A stretch of 6,475 bases of DNA from Alphaproteobacteria bacterium (GCA_029266795.1 JAQSWE010000152.1:1-6475); one strand, 5' to 3'; shown: positions 1 through 6,405, counted from the stretch's first letter. Numbers and translations: made by a program. Notes: generated by a model not told the origin, from the sequence alone.

Positions 1-103
1 GGATGCGCGCCAGCTCCCGCTTGTTGAGCGGACCGTCGCTTTCGGCGAGCAGTTTCTGGAGGTGTTCCTTGCTGGGCATGGTGCCGGAAGCGTCACCCGT
101 CAT
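1..103 (-). CDS. rnr: Ribonuclease R, N-terminal fragment (runs off the window)
   Basis: The product should be RNase R, a processive 3'-to-5' exoribonuclease that degrades structured RNA. Only its N-terminus is visible here. From ATG 103 the frame reads MTGDASGTMPSKEHLQ, then KLLAESDGPLNKRELARI, and continues past base 1. The pattern 'PSKE-hydrophobic stretch-G.L.KRELARI' matches the start of the N-terminal winged-helix region of alphaproteobacterial RNase R, and rnr commonly follows topA in this class. The catalytic RNB domain is outside the window, so the call rests on about 34 residues plus gene order. The start is uncertain. ATG 103 and ATG 79 are both in frame, and the frame stays open upstream to a TTG at 208, which would overlap the topA-frame stop by 4 nt (TTGA), and further to an ATG at 289. 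The upstream stretch would encode a Lys/Asn/Arg-rich disordered extension. Confidence 0.72.
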   Translation of the reverse strand, partial: MTGDASGTMPSKEHLQKLLAESDGPLNKRELARI

Positions 104-204
104 CGGGTTCTTCGGCTTCCGGCTTTTTGTTTCCGGCCGATTTCTTTTGCCGGGATGGTTCGGGTTATTGTTTCGGGTGGTTCCGTTATTGTCTTTTTTC
201 TTAT

Positions 205-660
205 TCAAGCTTCTTTTGCCTTTTTGGTTTTTGCTTTTGGTTTTGCCTTGGCTTTCGCGGTGCCGCCGCCTTTTTTGGCGGACAGCCATTCAATCGCCTG
301 CGCGAGCGTCACTTCTTCGACGGGCACGCTTTTCGGGATCGTCGCATTGACGCCGCCGTGGCGTATATAGGGGCCAAAGCGGCCCTTGCTGATATTGACG
401 GGCTTGCCGTCTTCGGGATGCGCGCCGAGTTCCTTCAGCGTGCCGAAGCCGCCGCCCGCGCGACCCTTGCCCTGTTGGGCGAGGAGGTCGACGGCGCGGT
501 TGAGGCCGATGGTCAGTACACCGTCGGGATCATCCGCCGGGATCGATTTGAATTTGCCCTGGTGCACAAGGAAGGGGCCAAAGCGGCCGATGCCGGCCTT
601 GATGACTTCCTTGGTTTCGGGGTGCAGGCCGACGTCGCGCGGCAGGGACAACAGCCCCAC
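205..660 (-). CDS. topA: C-terminal part of topoisomerase I, separated from topA by an in-frame TAG
   Basis: This frame is exactly continuous with topA: after the TAG at 664-666 come GCA and then GTG (660-658), with no frameshift. The 151 residues hold two topoisomerase C-terminal repeats (Toprim_C_rpt type). One contains LPRDVGLHP (6-14) and GIGRFGPF (23-30), followed by IGLNRAVDLL (51-60). The other contains LKELGAHPEDG (75-85) and KGRFGPYIRHGGVNATIPK (92-110). The frame then ends in a lysine/alanine-rich tail (about 129-151) and TGA. In full-length alphaproteobacterial TopA these repeats belong to the same polypeptide and bind single-stranded DNA during strand passage. No credible independent gene start is present: GTG 660 lacks a clear Shine-Dalgarno sequence, although reinitiation after the nearby TAG is possible. 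The repeats look undamaged, so the interruption is recent, artefactual or tolerated through readthrough or reinitiation. Whether this segment is translated cannot be decided from sequence. Confidence 0.8.
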   Translation of the reverse strand: MGLLSLPRDVGLHPETKEVIKAGIGRFGPFLVHQGKFKSIPADDPDGVLTIGLNRAVDLLAQQGKGRAGGGFGTLKELGAHPEDGKPVNISKGRFGPYIRHGGVNATIPKSVPVEEVTLAQAIEWLSAKKGGGTAKAKAKPKAKTKKAKEA

Positions 661-663
661 TGC

Positions 664-666
664 CTA
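664..666 (-). other. In-frame amber (TAG) codon inside topA
   Basis: Read on the minus strand the codons are CTG CCA TAG GCA GTG GGG CTG, giving L-P-stop-A-V-G-L. They fall within a stretch that in homologues is continuous, of the form 'hDL-x-x-A-x-x-LLSLPR'. The stop takes the place of a residue that is usually charged (Lys, Glu or Asp in relatives I can recall). A single base change from AAG, GAG or CAG would produce it. Reading frame and motif spacing are preserved on both sides, so this is a substitution-type interruption rather than an indel. Confidence 0.9.
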
Positions 667-2907
667 TGGCAGGTCGATCGTTTGTGCATCCATGTTTTTC
701 GGGACGGGCGAACGCTTCGGTTTTACGACCACCGGCTTCTTCGGTTTTTTCGGCGCAGCGGCTTTCTTGCCTTTGCCCTTTTTCACTTCCTTCACCGGCT
801 CTGGTTCCGGCTCCGGTGCGGGTACAGGTGTTGCGACCGTCGCGCCATTCTCTGCTGGTCCAAGTTGGATATAGGGGCCGTAGGGGCCAAATCTCAACGT
901 GATGGGCATGCCGGTTGCGGGATCGTCGCCGATCAGTTTCGGTGCGAAACCTTCCGGCGCAGTATCGCCATCGCCGTTGCCGGCGGAGAGGACGGGGCGC
1001 GTATAGCGGCAGTCCGGATAGCGGGAGCAGCCGACGAAAGCGCCGAACTTGCCGAGCTTCAGCGACAGGTTGCCTTCCTTGCATTGCGGGCAGACGCGCG
1101 CATTGGGGCCGCGGTCGGGGAAGAGGATGGGTTCAAGGTCTTGTTCCAGTGCCGTGATGACGTCGGAAATTTTCAGGTCCGTCGTCTTGCCGACCGCTTC
1201 GTTGAATGAATCCCAGAATTCGCGCAGGACTTTTTTCCACGCGATATCGCCCGCGGAAATGCTGTCGAGCTGCTCTTCAAGGTTGGCGGTGAAATTGTAT
1301 TCCACATATTTCTTGAAGAAGTTGATCAGGAAGGTCGTGACGATGCGCCCGCGGCTCTCGGGGATGAAGCGGCGGTTGTCGAGCTTCACGTAGTCGCGGT
1401 CCTGCAACACCTGCAGGATGGAGGCATAGGTGGAGGGCCGGCCGATGCCGAGTTCTTCCAAACGCTTCACAAGGCTTGCTTCCGTGAAGCGGGGCGGGGG
1501 CTGGGTGAAATGCTGGTTGGGTTTCACTTCCTCCAGCTTCAGCGCGTCGCCTTCCTTGAGCGGCGGCAGGCGGCGTTCTTCATCCGCCGCGTCGCGTTCC
1601 TCATCTTCCATCTCTTCGCGGTAGAGTTTCAGGAAGCCGTCGAAAGTGATGATTGATCCGGTGGCATGCAGCACAACTTTGCCGTCGGCATTCGCGATAT
1701 CAACAGCGACCTGATCCAGCACGGCCGATTCCATCTGGCAGGCGACAGTGCGCTTCCAGATGAGTTCGTACAGGCGCGCTTCGTCGTCTTCCAGATACGC
1801 GGCGACCGATTCCGGCGTGCGGAACAGGTCGGTCGGGCGGATCGCTTCGTGCGCTTCCTGCGCGTTTTTGACTTTTGACTTATAGGTACGCGCGGCTTCC
1901 GGCAGATAATTATCGCCGAACTTGTTCTTGATCAGCGTGCGGGTCGATTCAATCGCCTCCGCGCTCAACGTCACGCCGTCGGTACGCATATAGGTGATAA
2001 GACCGGTCGTCTCGCCATTGATCTCGAAGCCTTCATACAGCTTCTGCGCCGTGCGCATCGTCTTGGTGGCGGAGAAGCGCAGCTTGCGCGATGCTTCCTG
2101 CTGCAGCGTGGACGTGATGAAGGGCGGGTAGGGGTGGCGGCGGACTTGTTTCTTTTCGATCGTCTTGACGGTGTAGTTCTGGCCCGTCATGCGCGCAACG
2201 GCGGCGTCGGCGTCGCCCTTGTTGCCGATCGTCATCTTTTCGATTTTTTTGCCGTCGAGCAGCGCGAGTTTCGAGGTAAAGCTTTTGCCTTCCTTCGTCT
2301 GCAGCATCGCCTCGATCGACCAATATTCTTCCGCCTTGAAAATCTCGATCTCCGCTTCGCGCTCGCAGATCAATCTCAATGCAACTGATTGCACGCGGCC
2401 CGCCGAGCGCGAACCCGGCAGCTTGCGCCACAGCACGGGTGACAGCGTGAAGCCCACAAGGTAATCGAGCGCGCGTCGCGCAAGGTACGCATCGACCAGG
2501 TTCAGGTCGATATCGCGGGCATGCTCGAAAGCTTCCTTGACGGCGGATTTGGTGATCTCGTTGAAGGTCACGCGGCGGATCTTCACTTTATCCGCGATGT
2601 TCTTTTCTTTCAGGTATTCTTTTACGTGCCATGAAATCGCCTCGCCCTCGCGGTCAGGGTCGGTTGCGAGATAGATGGTGTCGACTTTTTTGGCGTTGCT
2701 GATGATTTCGCCCAGCGGCTTGTGCGACCGCTCGCCGATTTCCCACAGCATCGCGAAATCATTCGTCGGGTCGACCGATCCGTTTTTCGCCGGCAGGTCG
2801 CGCACGTGGCCGAAACTCGCGACCACCGTGTAGTCGGGGCCGAGATATTTATTGATCGTTTTGGCCTTGGCGGGGGACTCGACGATAACGAGATTGGTGG
2901 CCGGCAT
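664..2907 (-). CDS. topA: DNA topoisomerase I, type IA (catalytic core; ends early at an in-frame TAG)
   Basis: TopA relaxes negative supercoils by nicking one DNA strand through a 5'-phosphotyrosine and passing the other strand. The Toprim domain is at the N-terminus, with VIVESPAKAKTI (E10) and TDPDREGEA (D83, D85, E87 as acidic metal ligands). The topoisomerase core follows, with PGSRSAGRVQS (164-174), the active-site motif TYMRTD (catalytic Tyr306) and GIGRPSTYA (487-495). One four-cysteine zinc ribbon is at about 606-633 (CPQC...C....C), then one C-terminal repeat (DDPATGMPITLRFGPYGPYI, 661-680). Next is a Pro/Glu- then Lys-rich linker (about 695-735), and the frame stops at TAG after residue 747. 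Family members of this type continue for two more repeats, which are encoded in frame just downstream; a read-through product would be about 900 residues. ATG 2907 is supported by AGGAG 9 nt upstream and the canonical start of the Toprim fold. The core is complete, but loss of the C-terminal repeats would probably reduce DNA binding and processivity. Confidence 0.95.
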   Translation of the reverse strand: MPATNLVIVESPAKAKTINKYLGPDYTVVASFGHVRDLPAKNGSVDPTNDFAMLWEIGERSHKPLGEIISNAKKVDTIYLATDPDREGEAISWHVKEYLKEKNIADKVKIRRVTFNEITKSAVKEAFEHARDIDLNLVDAYLARRALDYLVGFTLSPVLWRKLPGSRSAGRVQSVALRLICEREAEIEIFKAEEYWSIEAMLQTKEGKSFTSKLALLDGKKIEKMTIGNKGDADAAVARMTGQNYTVKTIEKKQVRRHPYPPFITSTLQQEASRKLRFSATKTMRTAQKLYEGFEINGETTGLITYMRTDGVTLSAEAIESTRTLIKNKFGDNYLPEAARTYKSKVKNAQEAHEAIRPTDLFRTPESVAAYLEDDEARLYELIWKRTVACQMESAVLDQVAVDIANADGKVVLHATGSIITFDGFLKLYREEMEDEERDAADEERRLPPLKEGDALKLEEVKPNQHFTQPPPRFTEASLVKRLEELGIGRPSTYASILQVLQDRDYVKLDNRRFIPESRGRIVTTFLINFFKKYVEYNFTANLEEQLDSISAGDIAWKKVLREFWDSFNEAVGKTTDLKISDVITALEQDLEPILFPDRGPNARVCPQCKEGNLSLKLGKFGAFVGCSRYPDCRYTRPVLSAGNGDGDTAPEGFAPKLIGDDPATGMPITLRFGPYGPYIQLGPAENGATVATPVPAPEPEPEPVKEVKKGKGKKAAAPKKPKKPVVVKPKRSPVPKNMDAQTIDLP

Positions 2908-2915
2908 CTTGGCGG

Positions 2916-2922
2916 TCTCCTG
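2916..2922 (-). promoter_or_regulatory. Ribosome binding site of topA
   Basis: Minus-strand CAGGAGA contains AGGAG, ending 9 nt before ATG 2907. It is one of the clearest Shine-Dalgarno sequences in the window and fixes the topA start. It also implies that topA is initiated independently rather than coupled to dprA, which ends 63 nt upstream. Confidence 0.8.
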
Positions 2923-2935
2923 AATTTAGTGCTGG

Positions 2936-2968
2936 CGACATTATAATATATATAGTGTCGACCTCCGA
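2936..2968 (-). promoter_or_regulatory. Putative topA promoter with overlapping palindrome
   Basis: The dprA–topA gap holds an exact TATAAT (-10) at 2945-2940. At 17-bp spacing the -35 position (2968-2963) reads TCGGAG, only 3 of 6 matches to TTGACA, so the -35 is weak. The -10 lies within a 25-bp near-palindrome at 2936-2960. Its arms on the minus strand are CGACACTATA and TATAATGTCG around a 5-nt centre TATAT, with 9 of 10 arm positions paired. A GATTC (GANTC, the alphaproteobacterial CcrM methylation site) at 2967-2971 touches the -35 region. The AT-rich core is conspicuous against its GC-rich surroundings. A promoter with an operator or a supercoiling-sensitive melting element is the likeliest reading. 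No T-tract follows, so it does not look like an intrinsic terminator of dprA. Confidence 0.5.
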
Positions 2969-2970
2969 TT

Positions 2971-4068
2971 CTAAATCAGGTTTACCTTATTTCCCGCCTG
3001 CCGTTCAATACGTCCCGCAAGTTCTAATTCCAGAATCACGGTCAAGACATGGCCAATCGGGGCCTCGACCGCACGAATGAGCTCGTCCATCTCGACAGGG
3101 GTATGGCTTAAATTTTCCAGAATCTTATCGTAGAGCTGTTTCGGCGGGTCGTCCTGCGCGGGCGGTGCGCCGCCGCCCTGCCAGTTGCGGCCGGGCTCCT
3201 GCAGGCTTTGCATACGCAAGGTTTTGAGGACAGAGATGATATCATCCGCCGTTGTCGCCAGATGCGCGCCGTCGCGGATCAGCCCGTTCGCACCTTCCGC
3301 GCGGGGGTCGAGCGGCGAGCCGGGCACGGCGAAGACTTCGCGGTTCTGTTCCAGCGCCATGCGCGCGGTGATCAATGATCCTGATTTTGCCGCCGCCTCC
3401 ACCACCAGCACGCCCATGCTCATGCCGGAAATGATGCGGTTGCGGCGGGGGAAGTGGCGCGCGATGGGTTCAGTGCCAAACGGGCTTTCGGCCACGACCG
3501 CGCCTTGCTCGCAAATCTCTTTGTACAGCTTTTCGTTTTCGGGCGGGTAGATAACATCGATGCCGCCTGCCACCACCGCAACCGTTCCCGTGGGCAAGGT
3601 TGCCAGATGCGCCGCGCTGTCGATGCCGCGGGCGAGGCCGGAGATAATCACGTATCCTGCCTGCCCCGTTTTACGTGAAAAATCTTCGGCAATCTTGCGG
3701 CCTGTCAGCGATGCATTGCGCGCGCCGACGACGCCGAGGGAAGGTTTCTTGAAAAGCGACGTATGCCCCATGACCGCGATGACGGGTGGGGCGTCTTCGA
3801 CCTGTGCGAGTAATGCGGGATATTCGGGCTCGAATTTCGCGATCAATTTTGCGCCGAATTTTTCGGCCTGTGCCATTTCCTTTTCGGCATCGGCGACGCT
3901 GGCAATTTTAATGCCTTCCAGCTTCCCCCCGCGTTTCGCAAGGTCGGGCAGGTTGGCGAGCGCTTTTTCAGCGCTGCCAAAGCGGTCGACAAGGCGGTTA
4001 AAGGTAATGGGCCCGACGTTTTCGCTGCGGATCAGCCGCAGCCAGGCCAGCTTTTCTTTCGCGCTCAT
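2971..4068 (-). CDS. dprA: DNA-processing protein DprA
   Basis: DprA (Smf) binds incoming single-stranded DNA and loads RecA onto it during natural transformation; it is also widespread in bacteria not known to be competent. The 365-residue protein has an N-terminal helix-hairpin-like segment (about 1-60). A Rossmann-like core follows, with GVVGARNAS (112-120), ISGLARGIDSAAH (142-154), VAGGIDVIYPPEN (166-178), FPRRNRIISGMS (206-217), EAAAKSGSLITAR (224-236) and VPGSPLDPRAEGANGLIRDGA (248-268). After a Gly/Pro-rich linker (about 298-308), a C-terminal winged helix (about 312-365) ends in GRIERQAGNKVNLI, typical of the DprA_WH domain. Length and domains are complete. ATG 4068 overlaps the plsY stop by 4 nt (ATGA) and there is no strong Shine-Dalgarno sequence, so translation is probably coupled to plsY. 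The gene ends in TAG, showing that this organism uses TAG as a normal stop. Confidence 0.96.
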   Translation of the reverse strand: MSAKEKLAWLRLIRSENVGPITFNRLVDRFGSAEKALANLPDLAKRGGKLEGIKIASVADAEKEMAQAEKFGAKLIAKFEPEYPALLAQVEDAPPVIAVMGHTSLFKKPSLGVVGARNASLTGRKIAEDFSRKTGQAGYVIISGLARGIDSAAHLATLPTGTVAVVAGGIDVIYPPENEKLYKEICEQGAVVAESPFGTEPIARHFPRRNRIISGMSMGVLVVEAAAKSGSLITARMALEQNREVFAVPGSPLDPRAEGANGLIRDGAHLATTADDIISVLKTLRMQSLQEPGRNWQGGGAPPAQDDPPKQLYDKILENLSHTPVEMDELIRAVEAPIGHVLTVILELELAGRIERQAGNKVNLI

Positions 4069-4706
4069 GCGGCGGGCTTGTTCTTTTTGGAGAAATCGAT
4101 CTTGCTCTCCGTCCCCTTCGCAAGGCGCTTCAGGTTCGCGGCATGGCGGATCCAGATGATGACGGCGATGATGAAGATGACGAGCGTCGTTTCAATACTC
4201 TTGGTCATGTAAAGCGTGATGAGCGGTGCGAAAGCGAAGGCACCGAGCGCTGCGGCGGAGGAATAGGCGAACAGCCCCGCCAGCATCAGCCACGTCGCGC
4301 AGAGTAGCCCGCCAATCGCATACGAAAACCCGAAGCAGACGCCGAGCGCGGTCGCGACACCTTTGCCGCCCTTGAATTTCAACCAGACGGGGAAGACATG
4401 GCCGAGGAAAGCGGCGAGTGCCGCCAGCACGCCGTAATCGGCATGGATGCTTTTCGCGACCATCACGGGGATGAAGCCTTTCAGCGCATCCAGCAGCAGC
4501 GTCGCCGCCGCAACTTTTTTGCCCGCGACGCGCAGCACGTTGGTCGCGCCGATATTGCCCGAGCCCTCCTTGCGGATATCCTTCACGCCCGCAAGCCGCG
4601 CGAGGATCAGGCCGTACGGCACGCTGCCGAACAGGTATGCCGCAAAGAACGTGATCAGCAGCGGCTGCAACGGATGCGACAGGTCGGTGAACAGAATGGA
4701 CATCAT
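4065..4706 (-). CDS. plsY: Acyl-phosphate:glycerol-3-phosphate acyltransferase PlsY
   Basis: PlsY is an inner-membrane enzyme that transfers an acyl group from acyl-phosphate (made by PlsX) to sn-glycerol 3-phosphate, giving lysophosphatidic acid at the start of phospholipid synthesis. The 213 residues show the family's three conserved cytoplasmic motifs: EGSGNIGATNVLR (47-59), GHVFPVWLKFKGGKGVAT (102-119) and the C-terminal IRHAANLKRLAKGTESKI (186-203). They are separated by hydrophobic membrane segments at about 14-38, 64-86, 88-106, 121-148, 150-168 and 171-187, although the number of true spans is an estimate. Length is normal for the family. The gene begins ATGATG at 4706/4703. ATG 4706 is taken, but 4703 is equally possible because no clear Shine-Dalgarno precedes either. 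The 64-nt gap upstream separates it from the HD gene, and it is followed at once by dprA (4-nt overlap). Confidence 0.95.
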   Translation of the reverse strand: MMSILFTDLSHPLQPLLITFFAAYLFGSVPYGLILARLAGVKDIRKEGSGNIGATNVLRVAGKKVAAATLLLDALKGFIPVMVAKSIHADYGVLAALAAFLGHVFPVWLKFKGGKGVATALGVCFGFSYAIGGLLCATWLMLAGLFAYSSAAALGAFAFAPLITLYMTKSIETTLVIFIIAVIIWIRHAANLKRLAKGTESKIDFSKKNKPAA

Positions 4707-4770
4707 TTTTTATGGCCCAAGTGGATGAATTCGCCTGACTATGGCCGATTCCGCGGGGTGGGGCAATACG

Positions 4771-5460
4771 CTATTTATGGAACCGGCGCAGCAGTTTCGC
4801 GACGGGCGATGCGGTCGCCGCCGTCAAATTCGCACGCGCGGGCGCTTCGTATTTGTCGTGAAAGGCTTGCGTCTTGAAGATATAGGGCTGGTCGAGAAAC
4901 CCCTGCAGCACTTTCTTGCGCCCGATTTTATAGGCTGGGGCGGGAACATGCGCGTATTCTTTGCGGATATTATTATCATAGGCGTCAAATTCCGCCTTCG
5001 GCGCGCCCAGTATCGCAAGGTCGCAATCGGTCATCAGCCGTTCGTCCAGCGACGCCGCATTCTTGTGCTTGGCGGTGATGTCGATCAAGCGCGCCACATT
5101 GTCCTGCATGGCCTGTGGCAGGCCGAAATGCGCGGCATGGGTCAGGAATAAATCGCGGCTCAACTGTTCGTTGTTCTTCAGCGTCGCGTCATAGACGACG
5201 TCGTGATACCAGAGCGCAAGCTCGACCGTGTCGAACAGTTTTTGCCGGTCTTCGGGCAGCAGCGGCAATTCGGCGGTATTCTCCATCGCGGTTTTCGCCC
5301 AGTCCAGTTTCGCCAGCACGTCTTCCAGGTGAACGCGGCTGTGGTAATGGCGGTCCGGCCCGCTGTATTCGGCAATCAGCCGGATGCCTGTGGCGGGGAT
5401 ATCCGGCGATTGCACGCCGAGCCGCCACCACAGGTCATTCCAGCGGTCTTCGAGCTGCAT
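4771..5460 (-). CDS. Predicted metal-dependent HD-superfamily phosphohydrolase (COG4339-type)
   Basis: The 229-residue soluble protein has the metal-binding pattern of HD-domain phosphohydrolases. It contains the segment GPDRHYHSRVHLEDVL (34-49), with H40 and H44, the HD doublet in ALWYHDVVYD (H86-D87), a downstream AKHK (H132) and a D-x-D in LMTDCDLAILGAP (D145, D147). It then has IRKEYAHVP and GRKKVLQGFL (165-189). This order matches a family annotated only as predicted HD-superfamily hydrolases (COG4339); its substrate is unknown to me, and phosphate-ester or nucleotide hydrolysis is inferred from the superfamily. ATG 5460 shares its A with the pyrB stop (TAATG), there is no evident Shine-Dalgarno, and the protein starts within the usual N-terminal helix, so coupled translation from pyrB is likely. 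The stop is TAG. Its position is unusual because many alphaproteobacteria have pyrC here. Nothing in the protein resembles dihydroorotase. Confidence 0.85.
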   Translation of the reverse strand: MQLEDRWNDLWWRLGVQSPDIPATGIRLIAEYSGPDRHYHSRVHLEDVLAKLDWAKTAMENTAELPLLPEDRQKLFDTVELALWYHDVVYDATLKNNEQLSRDLFLTHAAHFGLPQAMQDNVARLIDITAKHKNAASLDERLMTDCDLAILGAPKAEFDAYDNNIRKEYAHVPAPAYKIGRKKVLQGFLDQPYIFKTQAFHDKYEAPARANLTAATASPVAKLLRRFHK

Positions 5461-6404
5461 TAGCGCGCGCTGCGGGTCAGCAGGTCGAGGCAGGCCATGC
5501 GCACGGCCACGCCCATTTCGACTTGCGCGGTGATCAGGCTGCGCTTGGGATCGTCCGCAATCGATGCGTCGATTTCAACGCCGCGATTCATCGGGCCCGG
5601 ATGCAGCACGACTGCGCCTTCGCGCGCGAAGCCAAGGCGCTCCGCCGTCAGGCCGTAGCTGTCGAAATACTGCTCTTCGGTGAAGCTGAGCGATTTTTGC
5701 AGGCGTTCTTTTTGGATGCGCAGGACCATCACGGCCTCGGCATCGGTCAGGCCGGTTTTCATGTCCTGCGTGCCGCCGGCGGAAAGGGGCATCAGCTCGG
5801 CAGGGCCGACGCATTTCACATTGACGCCCATCTTCTTGAACAGCTGCAGGTTCGAATGCGCCACGCGGCTATGCAGGATGTCGCCGACGATGGCGACATT
5901 CAATCCTTCCAACCGGCCGAAATGGCGGCGCAGCGTCAGCGCGTCGAGCAAGGCCTGCGTGGGGTGTTCGCGCGTGCCGTCACCCGCATTCATCACGGGG
6001 CAGTCGAGGATCTGCGATGCGGCTTCCGCCGAGCCTTCGGTGTTGTGGCGCAGGACGAACAGGTCGGGGCGCATCGCGTTGATGGTTTTCAGCGTATCGG
6101 TAAAGCTCTCGCCCTTCTTCATGCTCGACCCTTCGATCGTCATGTTGATGACGTCGGCGCCGAGGCGTTTTGCCGCCATTTCGAACGACAGCCGCGTGCG
6201 TGTGGAGTTTTCGAGGAACACGTTGATCATCACGAGCCCCTTCAGCAGGGCGTTGGTCTGCGACCGGCGGCGGTTCTGCACCACGTAATATTCCGAGAGA
6301 TCGAGGATCGTCTGGATGTCTTCGCGGTTGAGATGTTCGATGGAGAGCAGGTGTTTTTGAGGGATCATGAGTTTGGATACCGGGGTTTTCTGGGCGACTT
6401 GCAT
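5460..6404 (-). CDS. pyrB: Aspartate carbamoyltransferase catalytic subunit
   Basis: PyrB condenses carbamoyl phosphate with L-aspartate to N-carbamoyl-L-aspartate, the first committed step of de novo pyrimidine synthesis in the cytoplasm. With ATG 6404 as start it has 314 residues, a normal catalytic-chain length. The carbamoyl-phosphate site is ENSTRTRLSFE (S67-T-R-T-R71), with the KKGES loop (K97) donated to a neighbouring active site and HPTQALLD (H147). The aspartate domain shows GDILHSRVAHS (R180), LRIQKER (R229, Q231) and LHPGPMNRGVEI (267-278). All key residues are present. A TTG at 6413 would add three residues, but AAGGA at 6419-6415 lies 10 nt before ATG 6404 and only 1 nt before that TTG, so ATG is preferred. 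A later in-frame ATG at 6368 lacks a ribosome site. The gene starts 1 nt after an upstream stop and overlaps the HD gene by 1 nt. No pyrI or pyrC gene is visible in the window. Confidence 0.95.
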   Translation of the reverse strand: MQVAQKTPVSKLMIPQKHLLSIEHLNREDIQTILDLSEYYVVQNRRRSQTNALLKGLVMINVFLENSTRTRLSFEMAAKRLGADVINMTIEGSSMKKGESFTDTLKTINAMRPDLFVLRHNTEGSAEAASQILDCPVMNAGDGTREHPTQALLDALTLRRHFGRLEGLNVAIVGDILHSRVAHSNLQLFKKMGVNVKCVGPAELMPLSAGGTQDMKTGLTDAEAVMVLRIQKERLQKSLSFTEEQYFDSYGLTAERLGFAREGAVVLHPGPMNRGVEIDASIADDPKRSLITAQVEMGVAVRMACLDLLTRSAR

Positions 6405-6405
6405 G

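Noticed and set aside
664..666. Genome-wide reassignment of TAG to an amino acid
   Set aside because: dprA and the HD gene both end in TAG exactly at the expected C-terminus of their families. Reading through the HD stop would run into plsY. TAG is therefore a working stop here.
530..1084. A 184-codon minus-strand frame overlapping the 3' part of topA in another frame
   Set aside because: It is Arg/Pro-rich, as expected from an out-of-frame reading of GC-rich coding DNA, and spans the conserved TopA zinc ribbon. It does not correct a frameshift, because the topA frame itself continues past the TAG.
127..1209. A 360-codon open frame on the plus strand opposite topA
   Set aside because: It lies antisense to strongly conserved TopA sequence, has low-complexity Phe-rich composition from the complement of the lysine-rich tail, and shows no recognisable domain. 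It is a shadow of topA.
2849..2941. Short leader ORF starting at ATG 2941 within the palindrome and overlapping topA
   Set aside because: The nearest Shine-Dalgarno-like sequence (GGAGG at 2966-2962) is about 20 nt away, too far. The peptide is an out-of-frame reading of the topA start, with no recognisable feature.
2936..2960. The palindrome after dprA as an intrinsic terminator
   Set aside because: The stem is AT-rich in its inner half and no run of T follows it on the minus strand, while an exact TATAAT lies within it. A promoter or operator reading fits better.
4738..4766. Internal promoter before plsY (TTGCCC, 17-bp spacer, CATAGT)
   Set aside because: Each box matches consensus at only 4 of 6 positions and nothing else supports it. 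It could occur by chance.
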